DNA from: Chryseobacterium carnipullorum
Lineage (GTDB): Bacteria > Bacteroidota > Bacteroidia > Flavobacteriales > Weeksellaceae
Assembly: GCF_900142785.1 (NCBI RefSeq)
Contig: NZ_FRCD01000010.1
Span: 147,455 to 211,454, forward strand
Length of the DNA: 64,000 nucleotides
Direction of reading: 5' to 3'
The notes beneath the pieces were generated by a model. That model saw only the letters and a list, made by a program, of their open reading frames with translations, had not been told where the DNA came from and ran no database searches. Positions 36,262-44,844 of this stretch are shown here, in pieces (within the stretch, counting starts at the first letter, position 1; every line of letters starts with the position of its first letter). A program made the translations under genes and the position numbers.

Positions 36262-36504
36262 TTAATTCTTTTTAATCAATCCGTTTCTAGTAGCTCTTTC
36301 AATAGCTTCCTCGATTCCAATCTTGTTAATCACTCTCAATCCATGAGCTGATACTTTCAGTGTTACGTGCTTATCTTGCTCCGGAAGGTAAAATTTCTTC
36401 TCTAATAAGTTAATTTCAAAACGACGCTTCGTTTTGTTATTAGCGTGAGAAACGTTGTTACCAACCATTGCACGCTTTCCTGTTATTTGGCAAATTCTTG
36501 ACAT
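36262..36504 (-). CDS. rpmB: 50S ribosomal protein L28
   Basis: 80 aa. [20 protein letters not shown] with [12 protein letters not shown] is the standard L28 sequence. First gene of the operon with rpmG and DUF4295. The 240-bp spacer upstream holds TTATTTTG (minus strand, near 36547-36540), close to but not exactly the -7 consensus. Confidence 0.97.
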   Translation of the reverse strand: MSRICQITGKRAMVGNNVSHANNKTKRRFEINLLEKKFYLPEQDKHVTLKVSAHGLRVINKIGIEEAIERATRNGLIKKN

Positions 36505-36709
36505 ATCTCGATGTTCTTATTTGTATAATATTTGAGAGTGCAAAATAACGAAGAATTTTTTATATAGACAAATCTTTTGGAAAATATTTACAAATAACAA
36601 GCTGATTAATAATCATGAATTTTAAAATAAACTAAATCATGACATCCCCTGAGCCAAGTGACTGATATATTTCATGTAAACTTTCTTCTCAAAGCAAATC
36701 CTAATGTTT

Positions 36710-36717
36710 TATCTTTG
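36710..36717 (+). promoter_or_regulatory. -7 element of the VCBS/T9SS protein gene
   Basis: TATCTTTG, exact consensus, 27 bp before ATG 36745. It sets the start: the longer open frame from 36658 would begin upstream of this promoter. Confidence 0.5.
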
Positions 36718-36744
36718 TTTTTAATTAATCTAAATAAAAATAAT

Positions 36745-38457
36745 ATGAGGAGGATTTGTATTCTTTTATCTATGCTTCCGGTTGGACTTGTCGCACGGGA
36801 TTTTGCTGAAATTCAGACCGGTATGAAGGATTTCTATTACGGGGCAGCGGATGCAGCTGATATGGATGGCGATGGAAAACTGGATGTAGTGATCAACGGA
36901 GCCATTGATAGTGACAGTGATGGAAATGTAGACAGCTCTTTTAATGAAATATATAAGAACAACGGGACTTCACTGGTGCCATATGCTAATCTGGGAGTGA
37001 GTTCAACCCATCTGGGGGATATCAAATTCATGGACTTTAATAACGATGGTCTTTTGGATATTATATCTACAGGCCTGAGTTATAATGATGTGGTCAACTA
37101 TAAGCATTACAGATTCAAAAACACAGGAAATGGTTTTTCGAAAGAAGCAGACCTTGCCGGAAAGATTTACGGATCTCTGGAAGCTTTTGATTTCAATAAT
37201 GATGGTAAAATAGATTATGCGATCAATGGAACTCAGTACGTAGAAGGGGCTGGCTTCATAAATAATATGGATTTTTATAAAAATACGGGAACTGATTTTG
37301 AAATCTTTAAAGGCTGGTTGCCAGGAACACAAAACGGAAGTTTCAAATTTGTGGATCTAAATAATGATCATCTTATGGATCTCGTTATTTTAGGTGTGGC
37401 TGACGGTGATGCTCCAATTGCTAAAGTCTATATCAACCAGGCAGGAACCCTGACGTTTACGCAAGATCTTACAGCATTAATAAGTGGGAAAATGGATTTT
37501 GCAGATTTCAATGCAGATGGCTATCAGGATATTGTCATTACCGGACAGGATACCAACTACTCAGGATTTCTTACCGTTCTTATGAATGATGGAACGGGAC
37601 ATCTGGAGGTACAGCAAATTAGTACTCCGGAGATTGCAGATTCATCTGTAATGACGGGAGATATCAATAATGACGGATACTATGATTTCATTGTTTCCGG
37701 AAATGATGAAAATAATGATGCTCTCGTGAAAACTTTTTTATATGATCCTTCAAATCAAAATTTCACTGAAAATATACCTACAGGACTGCATACTTTAGGA
37801 GGACCGGGTTTTGTCAATTTACTTGACTTTAACAATGACCACCGTCTGGATGTTTTGTTGGCCGGATTTGATTGGGCAGATCCGGGCATGCCCTCACTTA
37901 CCAAAATTTTCAAAAATACTTCTACTGAAGTTAATCTGAAACCTCTACCTCCTGCAGTCCTTAAGGTAATAAAAACAGGAAACCGTTTTAATTTTTCGTG
38001 GAGCGGGGCATCTGATGACAAGACACCAGTGAAAGCGCTGCGATATGAAATCAAAGTTGGAACTACACCCGGAGCGGGTAATATTGCAAAATACATAGTA
38101 ACAACGCCATCATGGTTCCTGGATCTCGATCCTTCTATTCAGAATGTGTACTGGAGTGTAAGATCAATCGATGCTTCAAAGGTGTTTTCCGATGGCTCTT
38201 CTCAAAATGCATTGGGAACGCTTGATGTAAAATCAGAGAGCCGGATATCAGTTTACCCAAATCCGGCATCAGAAAAAATATTCATTAAAGGAGAAAAAAT
38301 TTCAGATGTTGAGCTGTATTCTATAGATGGCAGAAAGCAGAATGTTGTTTTAAATAACGACCAGTCTGTTAATGTATCCCACCTTACAAAAGGGAGTTAC
38401 GTTGTAAAAGTGAAAATAAAAAACGAAATAATCATCAGGAAACTCATTATTAAATAA
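36745..38457 (+). CDS. Secreted FG-GAP/VCBS repeat protein with T9SS sorting domain
   Basis: 570 aa from ATG 36745 (MRRICILLSMLPVGLVARDF, a short signal peptide). Seven calcium-binding-like repeats follow, e.g. DMDGDGKLDVVINGA, DFNNDGLLDIISTG, DFNNDGKIDYAINGT, DLNNDHLMDLVILG, DFNADGYQDIVITGQ, DINNDGYYDFIVSG and DFNNDHRLDVLLAG: an integrin-like beta-propeller. Then a fibronectin III-like domain (about 400-490) and a type A T9SS domain (ISVYPNPASEKIFI to the end). Expected at the cell surface or outside; binding partner unknown. Confidence 0.9.
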   Translation: MRRICILLSMLPVGLVARDFAEIQTGMKDFYYGAADAADMDGDGKLDVVINGAIDSDSDGNVDSSFNEIYKNNGTSLVPYANLGVSSTHLGDIKFMDFNNDGLLDIISTGLSYNDVVNYKHYRFKNTGNGFSKEADLAGKIYGSLEAFDFNNDGKIDYAINGTQYVEGAGFINNMDFYKNTGTDFEIFKGWLPGTQNGSFKFVDLNNDHLMDLVILGVADGDAPIAKVYINQAGTLTFTQDLTALISGKMDFADFNADGYQDIVITGQDTNYSGFLTVLMNDGTGHLEVQQISTPEIADSSVMTGDINNDGYYDFIVSGNDENNDALVKTFLYDPSNQNFTENIPTGLHTLGGPGFVNLLDFNNDHRLDVLLAGFDWADPGMPSLTKIFKNTSTEVNLKPLPPAVLKVIKTGNRFNFSWSGASDDKTPVKALRYEIKVGTTPGAGNIAKYIVTTPSWFLDLDPSIQNVYWSVRSIDASKVFSDGSSQNALGTLDVKSESRISVYPNPASEKIFIKGEKISDVELYSIDGRKQNVVLNNDQSVNVSHLTKGSYVVKVKIKNEIIIRKLIIK

Positions 38458-38477
38458 CTGAATCGTTCTATTAGTGA

Positions 38478-38508
38478 GAAAAGCCAGTCGTCCAGCTGGC
38501 TTTTCTAT
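38478..38508 (+). terminator. Terminator after the VCBS/T9SS gene
   Basis: Arms GAAAAGCCAG (38478-38487) and CTGGCTTTTC (38496-38505), followed by TATTT. Confidence 0.75.
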
Positions 38509-38539
38509 TTCTTATTTTTTTCGTTGTTATGCGGGGAGA

Positions 38540-38590
38540 CCACCCCGTCAAAAATTCTTTGAATTTTCGCCACCCCTCCATGGGAGGGGA
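38540..38590 (+). repeat. REP-like hairpin element, copy 1
   Basis: 51-bp element with two hairpins: AAAATTC/GAATTTT and CCCCTCC/GGAGGGG. Its inverted copy at 47412-47462 differs at two positions. It lies between the 3' ends of two convergent genes, the usual place for REP/BIME elements. Confidence 0.8.
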
Positions 38591-38739
38591 ATTTTAGTCG
38601 TTTGAATGATGGTCATCTATTTTATGCAAGTATATTTCCCTCGGTAGAAAAAGGAATTATGTACTTGAGATTTCTTACCAATAAATAGGCTGGTCAGTAC
38701 AGGCTATTAGCGCTATTGGTGTTGAAAAGATCATCACTA

Positions 38740-40374
38740 TTAAGCTTTTTTAATCTTGCTTCTGAACTTCTCAATCAAAAAGTAAAACAGTAAAAAGCCC
38801 AGTGCAAAAATGGAAAATCTTGATAAAAGATCTCCTGCTCTCGTGTAGAAGGTCATGGTTTCATAAAGATTCACTTTTGCAAATAATGTGGTCTGATCTC
38901 CGTAGAAAGTATCGGCTACTACTTCTCCTTTAGCATTGATATGTGCAGAGATACCGCTATTGGCAGCACGGGCAATTTCTCTTCTGTTTTCGATAGCTCT
39001 TAGTTTTGCGTAAGAGAGAAGCTGTTTATGTCCTTCCGTAACTCCCCACCAGGAATCATTGGTCATAATGCCTAAAAAGTTGGCTCCTTTCTTTACATAA
39101 TCGGTTGTAAACTCACCGTAAATGCTTTCATAGCAAATGATGGGTGCCATACGGCCTTTGTTGTACGGATTTGAAAATGCCATTCTTTCTTTATCTATTC
39201 CCAAAGAAGCCACTGTTCCGCCCAAGTTGAGCATGGCATCCCCCAGAAGAGGTTTTAAAACACTCATATACGGGAAGATTTCCACTCCAGGAACAAGTTT
39301 CCCTTTGTGATATACCTGAATTTTTTGCTGTGGTGCAACCTGAATGGCGGTATTATAACTTTCTACCCAAAGGTCAGGATTGAGCTGGTAAGCTTCTTTG
39401 GGAAGGTTTTCTTTATTTTTATAAAAACGGTGTGAAGAAATTCCTGTTGCGAAAACAGAGCCCGGATGTTTTGATAAAAATCCTTTAACATTATTTAAGA
39501 GCAAACTTTTGTCAAAAGCGGTTTCAGAGATGGATCCTCTTCCGGGAAGAGCAGTTTCCGGAGCGATATAATAATCGATTTTGCCTTTTGAACTATTCTC
39601 TGCTAAAGTTAACAGGTCGTTTTCAATGGTAAGACTGTCCTTTGAATACTTTTCAGCGTAAGGATCAAGATCAGGCTGAAGCATCAGAACATTCACCTGT
39701 CCCGAAGGTTTTTCGTTGAAGTTATTGTATTTGATTATTGAAACAATCATAGGTAGAATAACCAGTACCCCCATAATAGAAACGTTTCTGATCAGATCTT
39801 TTCTTTTTCTTCCTGCTTCCCAGGTTCGTATCGTGTAGAAAATTAAAACATTGATCAACAGGATCCAGAAGCTTCCACCGGTTGCTCCCAGTGTATCATA
39901 CCACTGTATCAGTTTAGGGTAATCTGAGAATACGTTTCCTAAATTCAGCCACGGCCATGTCAGTTCCCAGTTAAGGTGAAATTTTTCAAAGCTCATCCAT
40001 ATAGCGATCAGAAAGGCTAATCCCCAGTAGGTTCCCTGTGCATTCTTGTACCAATGGTAGCACTGGAAAACAAGAGAGTACAGGAAAGAATTCACGAGCA
40101 CCGGAAAGATCACTGCCATCATCGAGTGGCTTCCGTCCGGGTTTTTGGAACCATAAAGCCATCCGGTTGTTACAATATTCCAGATCACAAAACAAAGGTA
40201 AGAGAGCCCAAAGACCATCCAGCTTTTTCTATTGTAAGCTGAAAATTTGGATATGCCGTGTTCCATCATCAATAGCGGAACAAGCGCAAAAAATATAAAG
40301 AACGGTACTCCGTAAGTGGGCCAAGACACAGACAGCAGCATCGCTGAAATGAGTGTAAGTAAAAGGTATTTCAT
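38740..40374 (-). CDS. lnt: Apolipoprotein N-acyltransferase
   Basis: 544 aa inner-membrane enzyme for the third acylation of lipoproteins. About eight N-terminal hydrophobic segments, then a nitrilase-type periplasmic domain with Glu in IAPETALPG, Lys in VYHKGKLVPGVE and Cys in IICYESIYGE, and a last membrane segment. It fits a genome with many lipoproteins. Divergent from the VanZ-like gene; its -7 element TAAATTTG (minus strand) is at 40399-40392. Confidence 0.93.
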   Translation of the reverse strand: MKYLLLTLISAMLLSVSWPTYGVPFFIFFALVPLLMMEHGISKFSAYNRKSWMVFGLSYLCFVIWNIVTTGWLYGSKNPDGSHSMMAVIFPVLVNSFLYSLVFQCYHWYKNAQGTYWGLAFLIAIWMSFEKFHLNWELTWPWLNLGNVFSDYPKLIQWYDTLGATGGSFWILLINVLIFYTIRTWEAGRKRKDLIRNVSIMGVLVILPMIVSIIKYNNFNEKPSGQVNVLMLQPDLDPYAEKYSKDSLTIENDLLTLAENSSKGKIDYYIAPETALPGRGSISETAFDKSLLLNNVKGFLSKHPGSVFATGISSHRFYKNKENLPKEAYQLNPDLWVESYNTAIQVAPQQKIQVYHKGKLVPGVEIFPYMSVLKPLLGDAMLNLGGTVASLGIDKERMAFSNPYNKGRMAPIICYESIYGEFTTDYVKKGANFLGIMTNDSWWGVTEGHKQLLSYAKLRAIENRREIARAANSGISAHINAKGEVVADTFYGDQTTLFAKVNLYETMTFYTRAGDLLSRFSIFALGFLLFYFLIEKFRSKIKKA

Positions 40375-40391
40375 TAAATTAATTTAACAAA

Positions 40392-40399
40392 CAAATTTA
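40392..40399 (-). promoter_or_regulatory. -7 element of lnt
   Basis: Minus-strand TAAATTTG, exact consensus, 17 bp before the start. It faces the vanZ-like promoter at 40416, so the two polymerases would compete for the same 30 bp. Confidence 0.5.
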
Positions 40400-40415
40400 A
40401 TGTTTTTGAAATGAA

Positions 40416-40423
40416 TAAATTTG
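40416..40423 (+). promoter_or_regulatory. -7 element of the VanZ-like gene (leaderless candidate)
   Basis: TAAATTTG, exact consensus, ends 6 nt before ATG 40430. The TTG at 40421 lies partly in this element, so ATG 40430 is the likely start. Confidence 0.55.
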
Positions 40424-40429
40424 CACTTG

Positions 40430-40852
40430 ATGTTAAAGAAATTTTATAAAATCATTATTGTTCCGTATACACTGATTTTGCTTTACCTGATGTTTTTAGG
40501 AATGGGCAGATCTCAATACGAAGATAACCAGATTACCGTAGAGCCTATTCTCTCTACATTGGAGTTTATCCATAACACCATTGGCTGGAAAGATGTTGTG
40601 ATTATTGTGTTGGGCAACATCATTATGTTTATGCCTTTCGGGTTTCTAGGATGGGTCTTTCCTCAGCTTAAAGATCTGAAAATGCTGTTGTATGTTTTCG
40701 TTTCTTCCATAGTCATCGTTGAAGCACTTCAGTATTTTACAAGAATGGGGATATTTGAGGTAGATGATATTATTCTTAATACTTTCGGTGTTTATCTTGG
40801 ATGGTTGCTTTGCAGGCTTGTAGAAAAGAAATTTATCCGTTTAGTTCTTTAG
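40430..40852 (+). CDS. VanZ family membrane protein
   Basis: 140 aa with four hydrophobic segments; pattern NIIMFMPFGFLGWVFPQL and a final VDDIILNTFGVYLGWLL match the VanZ-like family. In enterococci VanZ gives teicoplanin tolerance, but most family members are uncharacterised. Its last 20 bp overlap the end of convergent proC. Confidence 0.85.
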   Translation: MLKKFYKIIIVPYTLILLYLMFLGMGRSQYEDNQITVEPILSTLEFIHNTIGWKDVVIIVLGNIIMFMPFGFLGWVFPQLKDLKMLLYVFVSSIVIVEALQYFTRMGIFEVDDIILNTFGVYLGWLLCRLVEKKFIRLVL

Positions 40853-41636
40853 CCCGTTTTTCAGCATTTAAAATTCCGTTTTTTAAAATTTCTTTAAAAC
40901 TGTTATCTTCAAATGTTTTTAACGCCGCTTCCGTAGTTCCGCCTTTGGATGCAACGTCTTTGATAAGCTCTTCAAGGCTCTTTTCAGAATTATTGATCAG
41001 ATGGTAAGCACCCAACATCGTCTGTTGAACAAAAAGTTTAGAAAGATTCTCTTCAATACCCATTTCTACGCCAGCTTTTATCATGGCATCTACGATATAG
41101 TAAAAATAAGCAGGTCCGCTTCCTGAAAGTGCCGTAACGCCGTCCATGAGATCTTCGTTTTCTAAATATACAGATCTTCCGGTGCTGTTCAGGAGTCTTT
41201 CAATATTGATCAGCTGGCTGAAGGAAATACCGTTGGCGGCTGTGTATCCGGTAATTCCCATTCCCAGAAGAGTAGGAGAGTTAGGCATTGCTCTTACGAC
41301 AAGCGGGTGATGTAATAACTGCTGAATCTTTTCAATCTTGATTCCGGCCATAATCGACAGGACCATCTGGTTTTCTTTTAATGTGAAGTGAAAGTTCTGT
41401 GCAACATGCAGGAAATCCTGAGGTTTTACAGCAATGATAATAAGATCGGCATCCAGTTCCTGGGTTTCTTCAAAAGTAGAGATTTTGGATTTTGGAAACT
41501 CTTCGGCAATCTTGGAAATCTTAGACTGACTTCTTGTGATCAGATGAAGATGTTCAGGCTTAATCAGATCGTATTTTAAAAATGATTTTGAAAAGGAAAG
41601 GCCCATATTACCGGCTCCGAGAATAGCGATTTTCAT
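40833..41636 (-). CDS. proC: Pyrroline-5-carboxylate reductase
   Basis: 267 aa, last step of proline synthesis (NAD(P)H). Rossmann start KIAILGAGNMGLSFSKSF, VKPQDFLHVA, RAMPNSPTLLGMG and the closing signature ALSGSGPAYFYYIVDAMIKAG plus VASKGGTTEAAL. Start at ATG 41636. Convergent overlap of 20 bp with the VanZ-like gene. Confidence 0.95.
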   Translation of the reverse strand: MKIAILGAGNMGLSFSKSFLKYDLIKPEHLHLITRSQSKISKIAEEFPKSKISTFEETQELDADLIIIAVKPQDFLHVAQNFHFTLKENQMVLSIMAGIKIEKIQQLLHHPLVVRAMPNSPTLLGMGITGYTAANGISFSQLINIERLLNSTGRSVYLENEDLMDGVTALSGSGPAYFYYIVDAMIKAGVEMGIEENLSKLFVQQTMLGAYHLINNSEKSLEELIKDVASKGGTTEAALKTFEDNSFKEILKNGILNAEKRAKELNG

Positions 41637-41681
41637 ATTTGTGCTCTTTTTTTAGCTAAAATAGTGATTTTGTTGACAAAA

Positions 41682-41715
41682 AAAAGACAGTTATTTTCAG
41701 TAACTGTCTTTTGTA
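41682..41715 (-). terminator. Terminator after murB
   Basis: Minus-strand hairpin with arms AAAAGACAGTTA (41712-41701) and TAACTGTCTTTT (41693-41682), then T residues. Confidence 0.85.
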
Positions 41716-41717
41716 TA

Positions 41718-42731
41718 TTATAAAATATTCACTTCCCGTTCGAGTTCTATCCCAAACTTCTCCTGTACGGAATGAATGATCTCAGTAGAAAAATCAAAAA
41801 TTTCTTTTCCCGTAGCATTTCCTGTAGCATTCACGATGACCAGAGCCTGAAGTTTATGTGACGCTGCATTTCCAATTTGTTTTCCTTTCCATCCGCATTG
41901 CTCTATAAGCCATCCGGCAGGTACTTTTACCACATCTCCGTTGGGATAGCCGGGGATATTTTCAAATTTCTTTTTCAGATCTTCAAATTGGGACAAAGGA
42001 ATGGTTGGGTTTTTAAAAAAGCTTCCTGCATTTCCGGTCATTTTTGGATCCGGAAGTTTGCTTTGTCTGATATTGATGACGGCTTTGGAAACATCCTGAA
42101 TGGTAGGATGAGTAATTCCCAGATTTTCCAGTTCAGTTTGTATCGCTCCGTATTCCGTTTTAATATGATGATGTTTTTTTGTTAATTTGAAAGTGACGTC
42201 CAAAATCACATACCTCCCTTTTCCTTCCTGCTTGAAAATGGAGTCCCTGTAGCCAAAATGACACTGTTCCAGATTAAACGTTTTCAATCCAAGATTTTCA
42301 AGATCCAAAACGGTACAACTTACAAAAGTATCCTTTATCTCAGTTCCGTACGCGCCGATATTCTGCATGGGTGAAGTGCCTACATTGCCCGGGATTAAAG
42401 AAAGATTTTCCAGCCCGCCATAGTTTTTATCAAGGCTGTACTTTACGAATTCATGCCAGTTTTCCCCTGCTTTTGCTGTTACAAGAACCTCATTTTCACT
42501 CAGGTCTTCCTCTTCGATTCCTTTCAGGCTAAGTTTAATGGTAAGTCCGTCAAAATCTCTGGTCAGCAGAATATTGCTTCCGCCGCCTAAAAATAAGACC
42601 TTAAAATCATGATTTTTAGAATAACGGATGGCCTCCTTAAGTTCTTCAATGGTAGTTGCTTCAATAAAATATTTTGCTTTGACGTCAACGCCAAATGTAT
42701 TGTAAGGCTTTAGGGAAAAATTTTCTTGCAT
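41718..42731 (-). CDS. murB: UDP-N-acetylenolpyruvoylglucosamine reductase
   Basis: 337 aa FAD enzyme of peptidoglycan precursor synthesis, type I. FAD site FLGGGSNILLT; GLENLSLIPGNVGTSPMQNIGAYGTE; catalytic Ser in TGNAGSFFKNP; and the C-terminal AGWLIEQCGWKGKQIGNAASHK. Last gene of a three-gene operon behind an aminotransferase and a small lipoprotein (gap 4 bp). Confidence 0.95.
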   Translation of the reverse strand: MQENFSLKPYNTFGVDVKAKYFIEATTIEELKEAIRYSKNHDFKVLFLGGGSNILLTRDFDGLTIKLSLKGIEEEDLSENEVLVTAKAGENWHEFVKYSLDKNYGGLENLSLIPGNVGTSPMQNIGAYGTEIKDTFVSCTVLDLENLGLKTFNLEQCHFGYRDSIFKQEGKGRYVILDVTFKLTKKHHHIKTEYGAIQTELENLGITHPTIQDVSKAVINIRQSKLPDPKMTGNAGSFFKNPTIPLSQFEDLKKKFENIPGYPNGDVVKVPAGWLIEQCGWKGKQIGNAASHKLQALVIVNATGNATGKEIFDFSTEIIHSVQEKFGIELEREVNIL

Positions 42732-42735
42732 ATTG

Positions 42736-43224
42736 TTATTGGTATTCTGTTGGAAGAATCATATTGAGCTGTTCTTTAAACTGTTTCAGCTGTTGGTAAT
42801 GAAGCGTATCTGCATAAGAGTTGACATAGATGTGTGACTTTTTCGGAGTTCTGATCTGAAACGTTTCGTCAATACCGTCTACAGACTGTTGGCTGGGAGA
42901 GCTTTGGATCTCATCAAGATCTTTAGTCTTAATCGAAGATATCAGCTGTTTCCAGATGGGTATACTGATTGCTGAGTGCCATTCCTGATGAGTTCCGCGG
43001 GCCGCAATTCCCTTCTCTGCATGGATGGAATCCTGAGTAACTTTGATAATTTTATAATCTCCCTGATCACCTCCGATATTGGATACACTAATGAAGGTTA
43101 TTTCATTGGAATTTTGGTGGACGGCAGAAACCTCTTCCTTTTTTGGATCACAGGAAAAAAGTGCCGGCAACAAAAATATTGAAAACAGGAGTTTCAGATA
43201 AGTGTTTTTTATTGCCGGCACCAT
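42736..43224 (-). CDS. Hypothetical lipoprotein in the murB operon
   Basis: 162 aa. Signal peptide with lipobox ALFSC (Cys at about 25), DPKKEE after it. The mature part has the feel of a small beta-sheet domain and no motif I know. It is tightly packed between the aminotransferase (11 bp) and murB (4 bp), so it is co-expressed. Function unknown. Confidence 0.75.
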   Translation of the reverse strand: MVPAIKNTYLKLLFSIFLLPALFSCDPKKEEVSAVHQNSNEITFISVSNIGGDQGDYKIIKVTQDSIHAEKGIAARGTHQEWHSAISIPIWKQLISSIKTKDLDEIQSSPSQQSVDGIDETFQIRTPKKSHIYVNSYADTLHYQQLKQFKEQLNMILPTEYQ

Positions 43225-43235
43225 AGATTATATTT

Positions 43236-44441
43236 TTAAAGACTAAATTCTTCTCTGTATTTCTTCAGCGCTTGTTTAAGAATTTCAGCACTTCTTTTAA
43301 GATCTTCTTCTTTCAGTACGTAGGCAATTCTTACCTGTTTTTTTCCTAATTCAGGATCACTGTAAAAACCTCCTGCCGGAGCTACCATGATCGTTTCATT
43401 ATTAAGAGAGTATTTTTCTAGTAACCACTGTGCAAATTTCTCAGTATCATCTACCGGAAGTTCAGCAACACAATAGAATGCTCCCTTTGGTTTAGGACAG
43501 ATTACTCCTGGAATACCGTTCAGAAGATCTACCAGAATATTTCTTCTGTGGGTATATTCTTCTCTTACTGCTCTGATGTAGACACCATCGTTCTGGTGAG
43601 CTGCTGTTGCTGCGATCTGGCCCAAAAGAACAGGGCTTAATCTTGCCTGTGCAAAAAGCATCGCTGCATCATGGATCTTTTTAGAACGGGTCAGTAGGCA
43701 TCCGATTCTTACCCCGCACATCGAATAACGCTTGGATTCTGAATCAATGATAATGCAGTTTTCACTAAGTTCAGGGAAATCCAGCATAGAGATCTGCTGC
43801 TTTCCATCATAAACATATTCTCTGTATACTTCATCAGAGATAATAACGATATCATATTTCAAAGCAATTTCTGCTAACTTCTGAAGCTCTTCACGAGTGT
43901 AAAGATAGCCTGTAGGGTTACCTGGGTTGCAGATAACGATTGCTCTTGTTTTTTCTGTAATTTTTTTCTCAAATTCTTCGATCGGAGGAAGGGCAAAACC
44001 TGTATCAATCGTAGATGGAACAGCTACCACATGAACATTGAAGGTGCTCGTAAAACCATTGTAATTGGCATAGTAAGGCTCAGGAATGATGACCTCATCA
44101 CCATCATCACATAAAGTAGAGATCGCGAAGTTTAGCGCTTCAGAACCTCCGTTTGTTACAATGAAGTTATCAGGTGTCAGGTCTGAAAACCCTAAAGTAT
44201 GATAATACTCTGTAAGGGCTCTTCTGTATTCTATATTACCTTCAGAAAGTGCATATTCTAATACTTTAAGATCAATGTTCTTTAAAGCATTTAAAGCGGT
44301 TTCCGGCGTTTCAATATCAGGCTGACCGATATTAAGGTGATATACTTTTATTCCCTGCTGTTTCGCTTTTAAAGCGTAAGGAACCAGTTTTCTTACCGGC
44401 GATGGCGGCATATGCTGTGCTCTGTTTGAAATATTCGGCAT
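43236..44441 (-). CDS. Aspartate/alanine-type aminotransferase (PLP)
   Basis: 401 aa fold type I class I aminotransferase. NIGQPDIETPE, the substrate segment NPGNPTGYLYTREEL, and the PLP-binding Lys in DSESKRYSMCGVRIGCLL. Likely aspartate or alanine:2-oxoglutarate transfer; exact specificity not visible. First gene of the operon, with -7 element TATTTTTG (minus strand) at 44469-44462. Confidence 0.92.
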   Translation of the reverse strand: MPNISNRAQHMPPSPVRKLVPYALKAKQQGIKVYHLNIGQPDIETPETALNALKNIDLKVLEYALSEGNIEYRRALTEYYHTLGFSDLTPDNFIVTNGGSEALNFAISTLCDDGDEVIIPEPYYANYNGFTSTFNVHVVAVPSTIDTGFALPPIEEFEKKITEKTRAIVICNPGNPTGYLYTREELQKLAEIALKYDIVIISDEVYREYVYDGKQQISMLDFPELSENCIIIDSESKRYSMCGVRIGCLLTRSKKIHDAAMLFAQARLSPVLLGQIAATAAHQNDGVYIRAVREEYTHRRNILVDLLNGIPGVICPKPKGAFYCVAELPVDDTEKFAQWLLEKYSLNNETIMVAPAGGFYSDPELGKKQVRIAYVLKEEDLKRSAEILKQALKKYREEFSL

Positions 44442-44844
44442 TGTTCAAAAAATTTGTATGGCAAAAATAAGATTTAATTTCTCAATAATAAAATAACCTG
44501 TTGTGGATTTTGAATGCTTTTTAATTGTTTTGAAAATCAGTAAATTAAAATTGATTGTTACTGATTCTGTGGATTGAAAAGTAATTTTTTTTTATTGATG
44601 TTTGATGCTGGCTGTCAGCTTGTTGAAAAATATTGACTATTCCAGATTGATGATGGGACAAAATGATTAAAATTGTCAAAATAATACATTAAAATGTGAA
44701 TAAAATATTTGGTCAGAAAATAAATTTTCTATATAGTCAGAATGTTGATATCATAATATTATTGATTTATAATTGTTTATTTTATAAAATTATCAGTTTT
44801 GCATTGTGTTTTTTATTAAATTTAACCGATAATAAAAAATAATC
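44442..44844. other. 403-bp spacer between divergent genes
   Basis: No gene seen. It holds TATTTTTG on the minus strand at 44469-44462 for the aminotransferase. The other half is very AT-rich up to the T9SS gene; a loose TTATCAGTTTTG near 44790 recalls the region before the M4 protease. Confidence 0.55.

Noticed and set aside
36658..36744. Longer start of the VCBS/T9SS protein
   Set aside because: Would place a non-hydrophobic stretch before the signal peptide and begin upstream of the TATCTTTG promoter.
38520..38620. REP-like element taken as a CRISPR or IS end
   Set aside because: Only one copy per site, no spacers, no transposase gene or target duplication; two hairpins fit a REP element instead.
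42736..43224. Cell-wall function for the lipoprotein in the murB operon
   Set aside because: Position alone; no peptidoglycan-related motif could be seen, so it was left as hypothetical.
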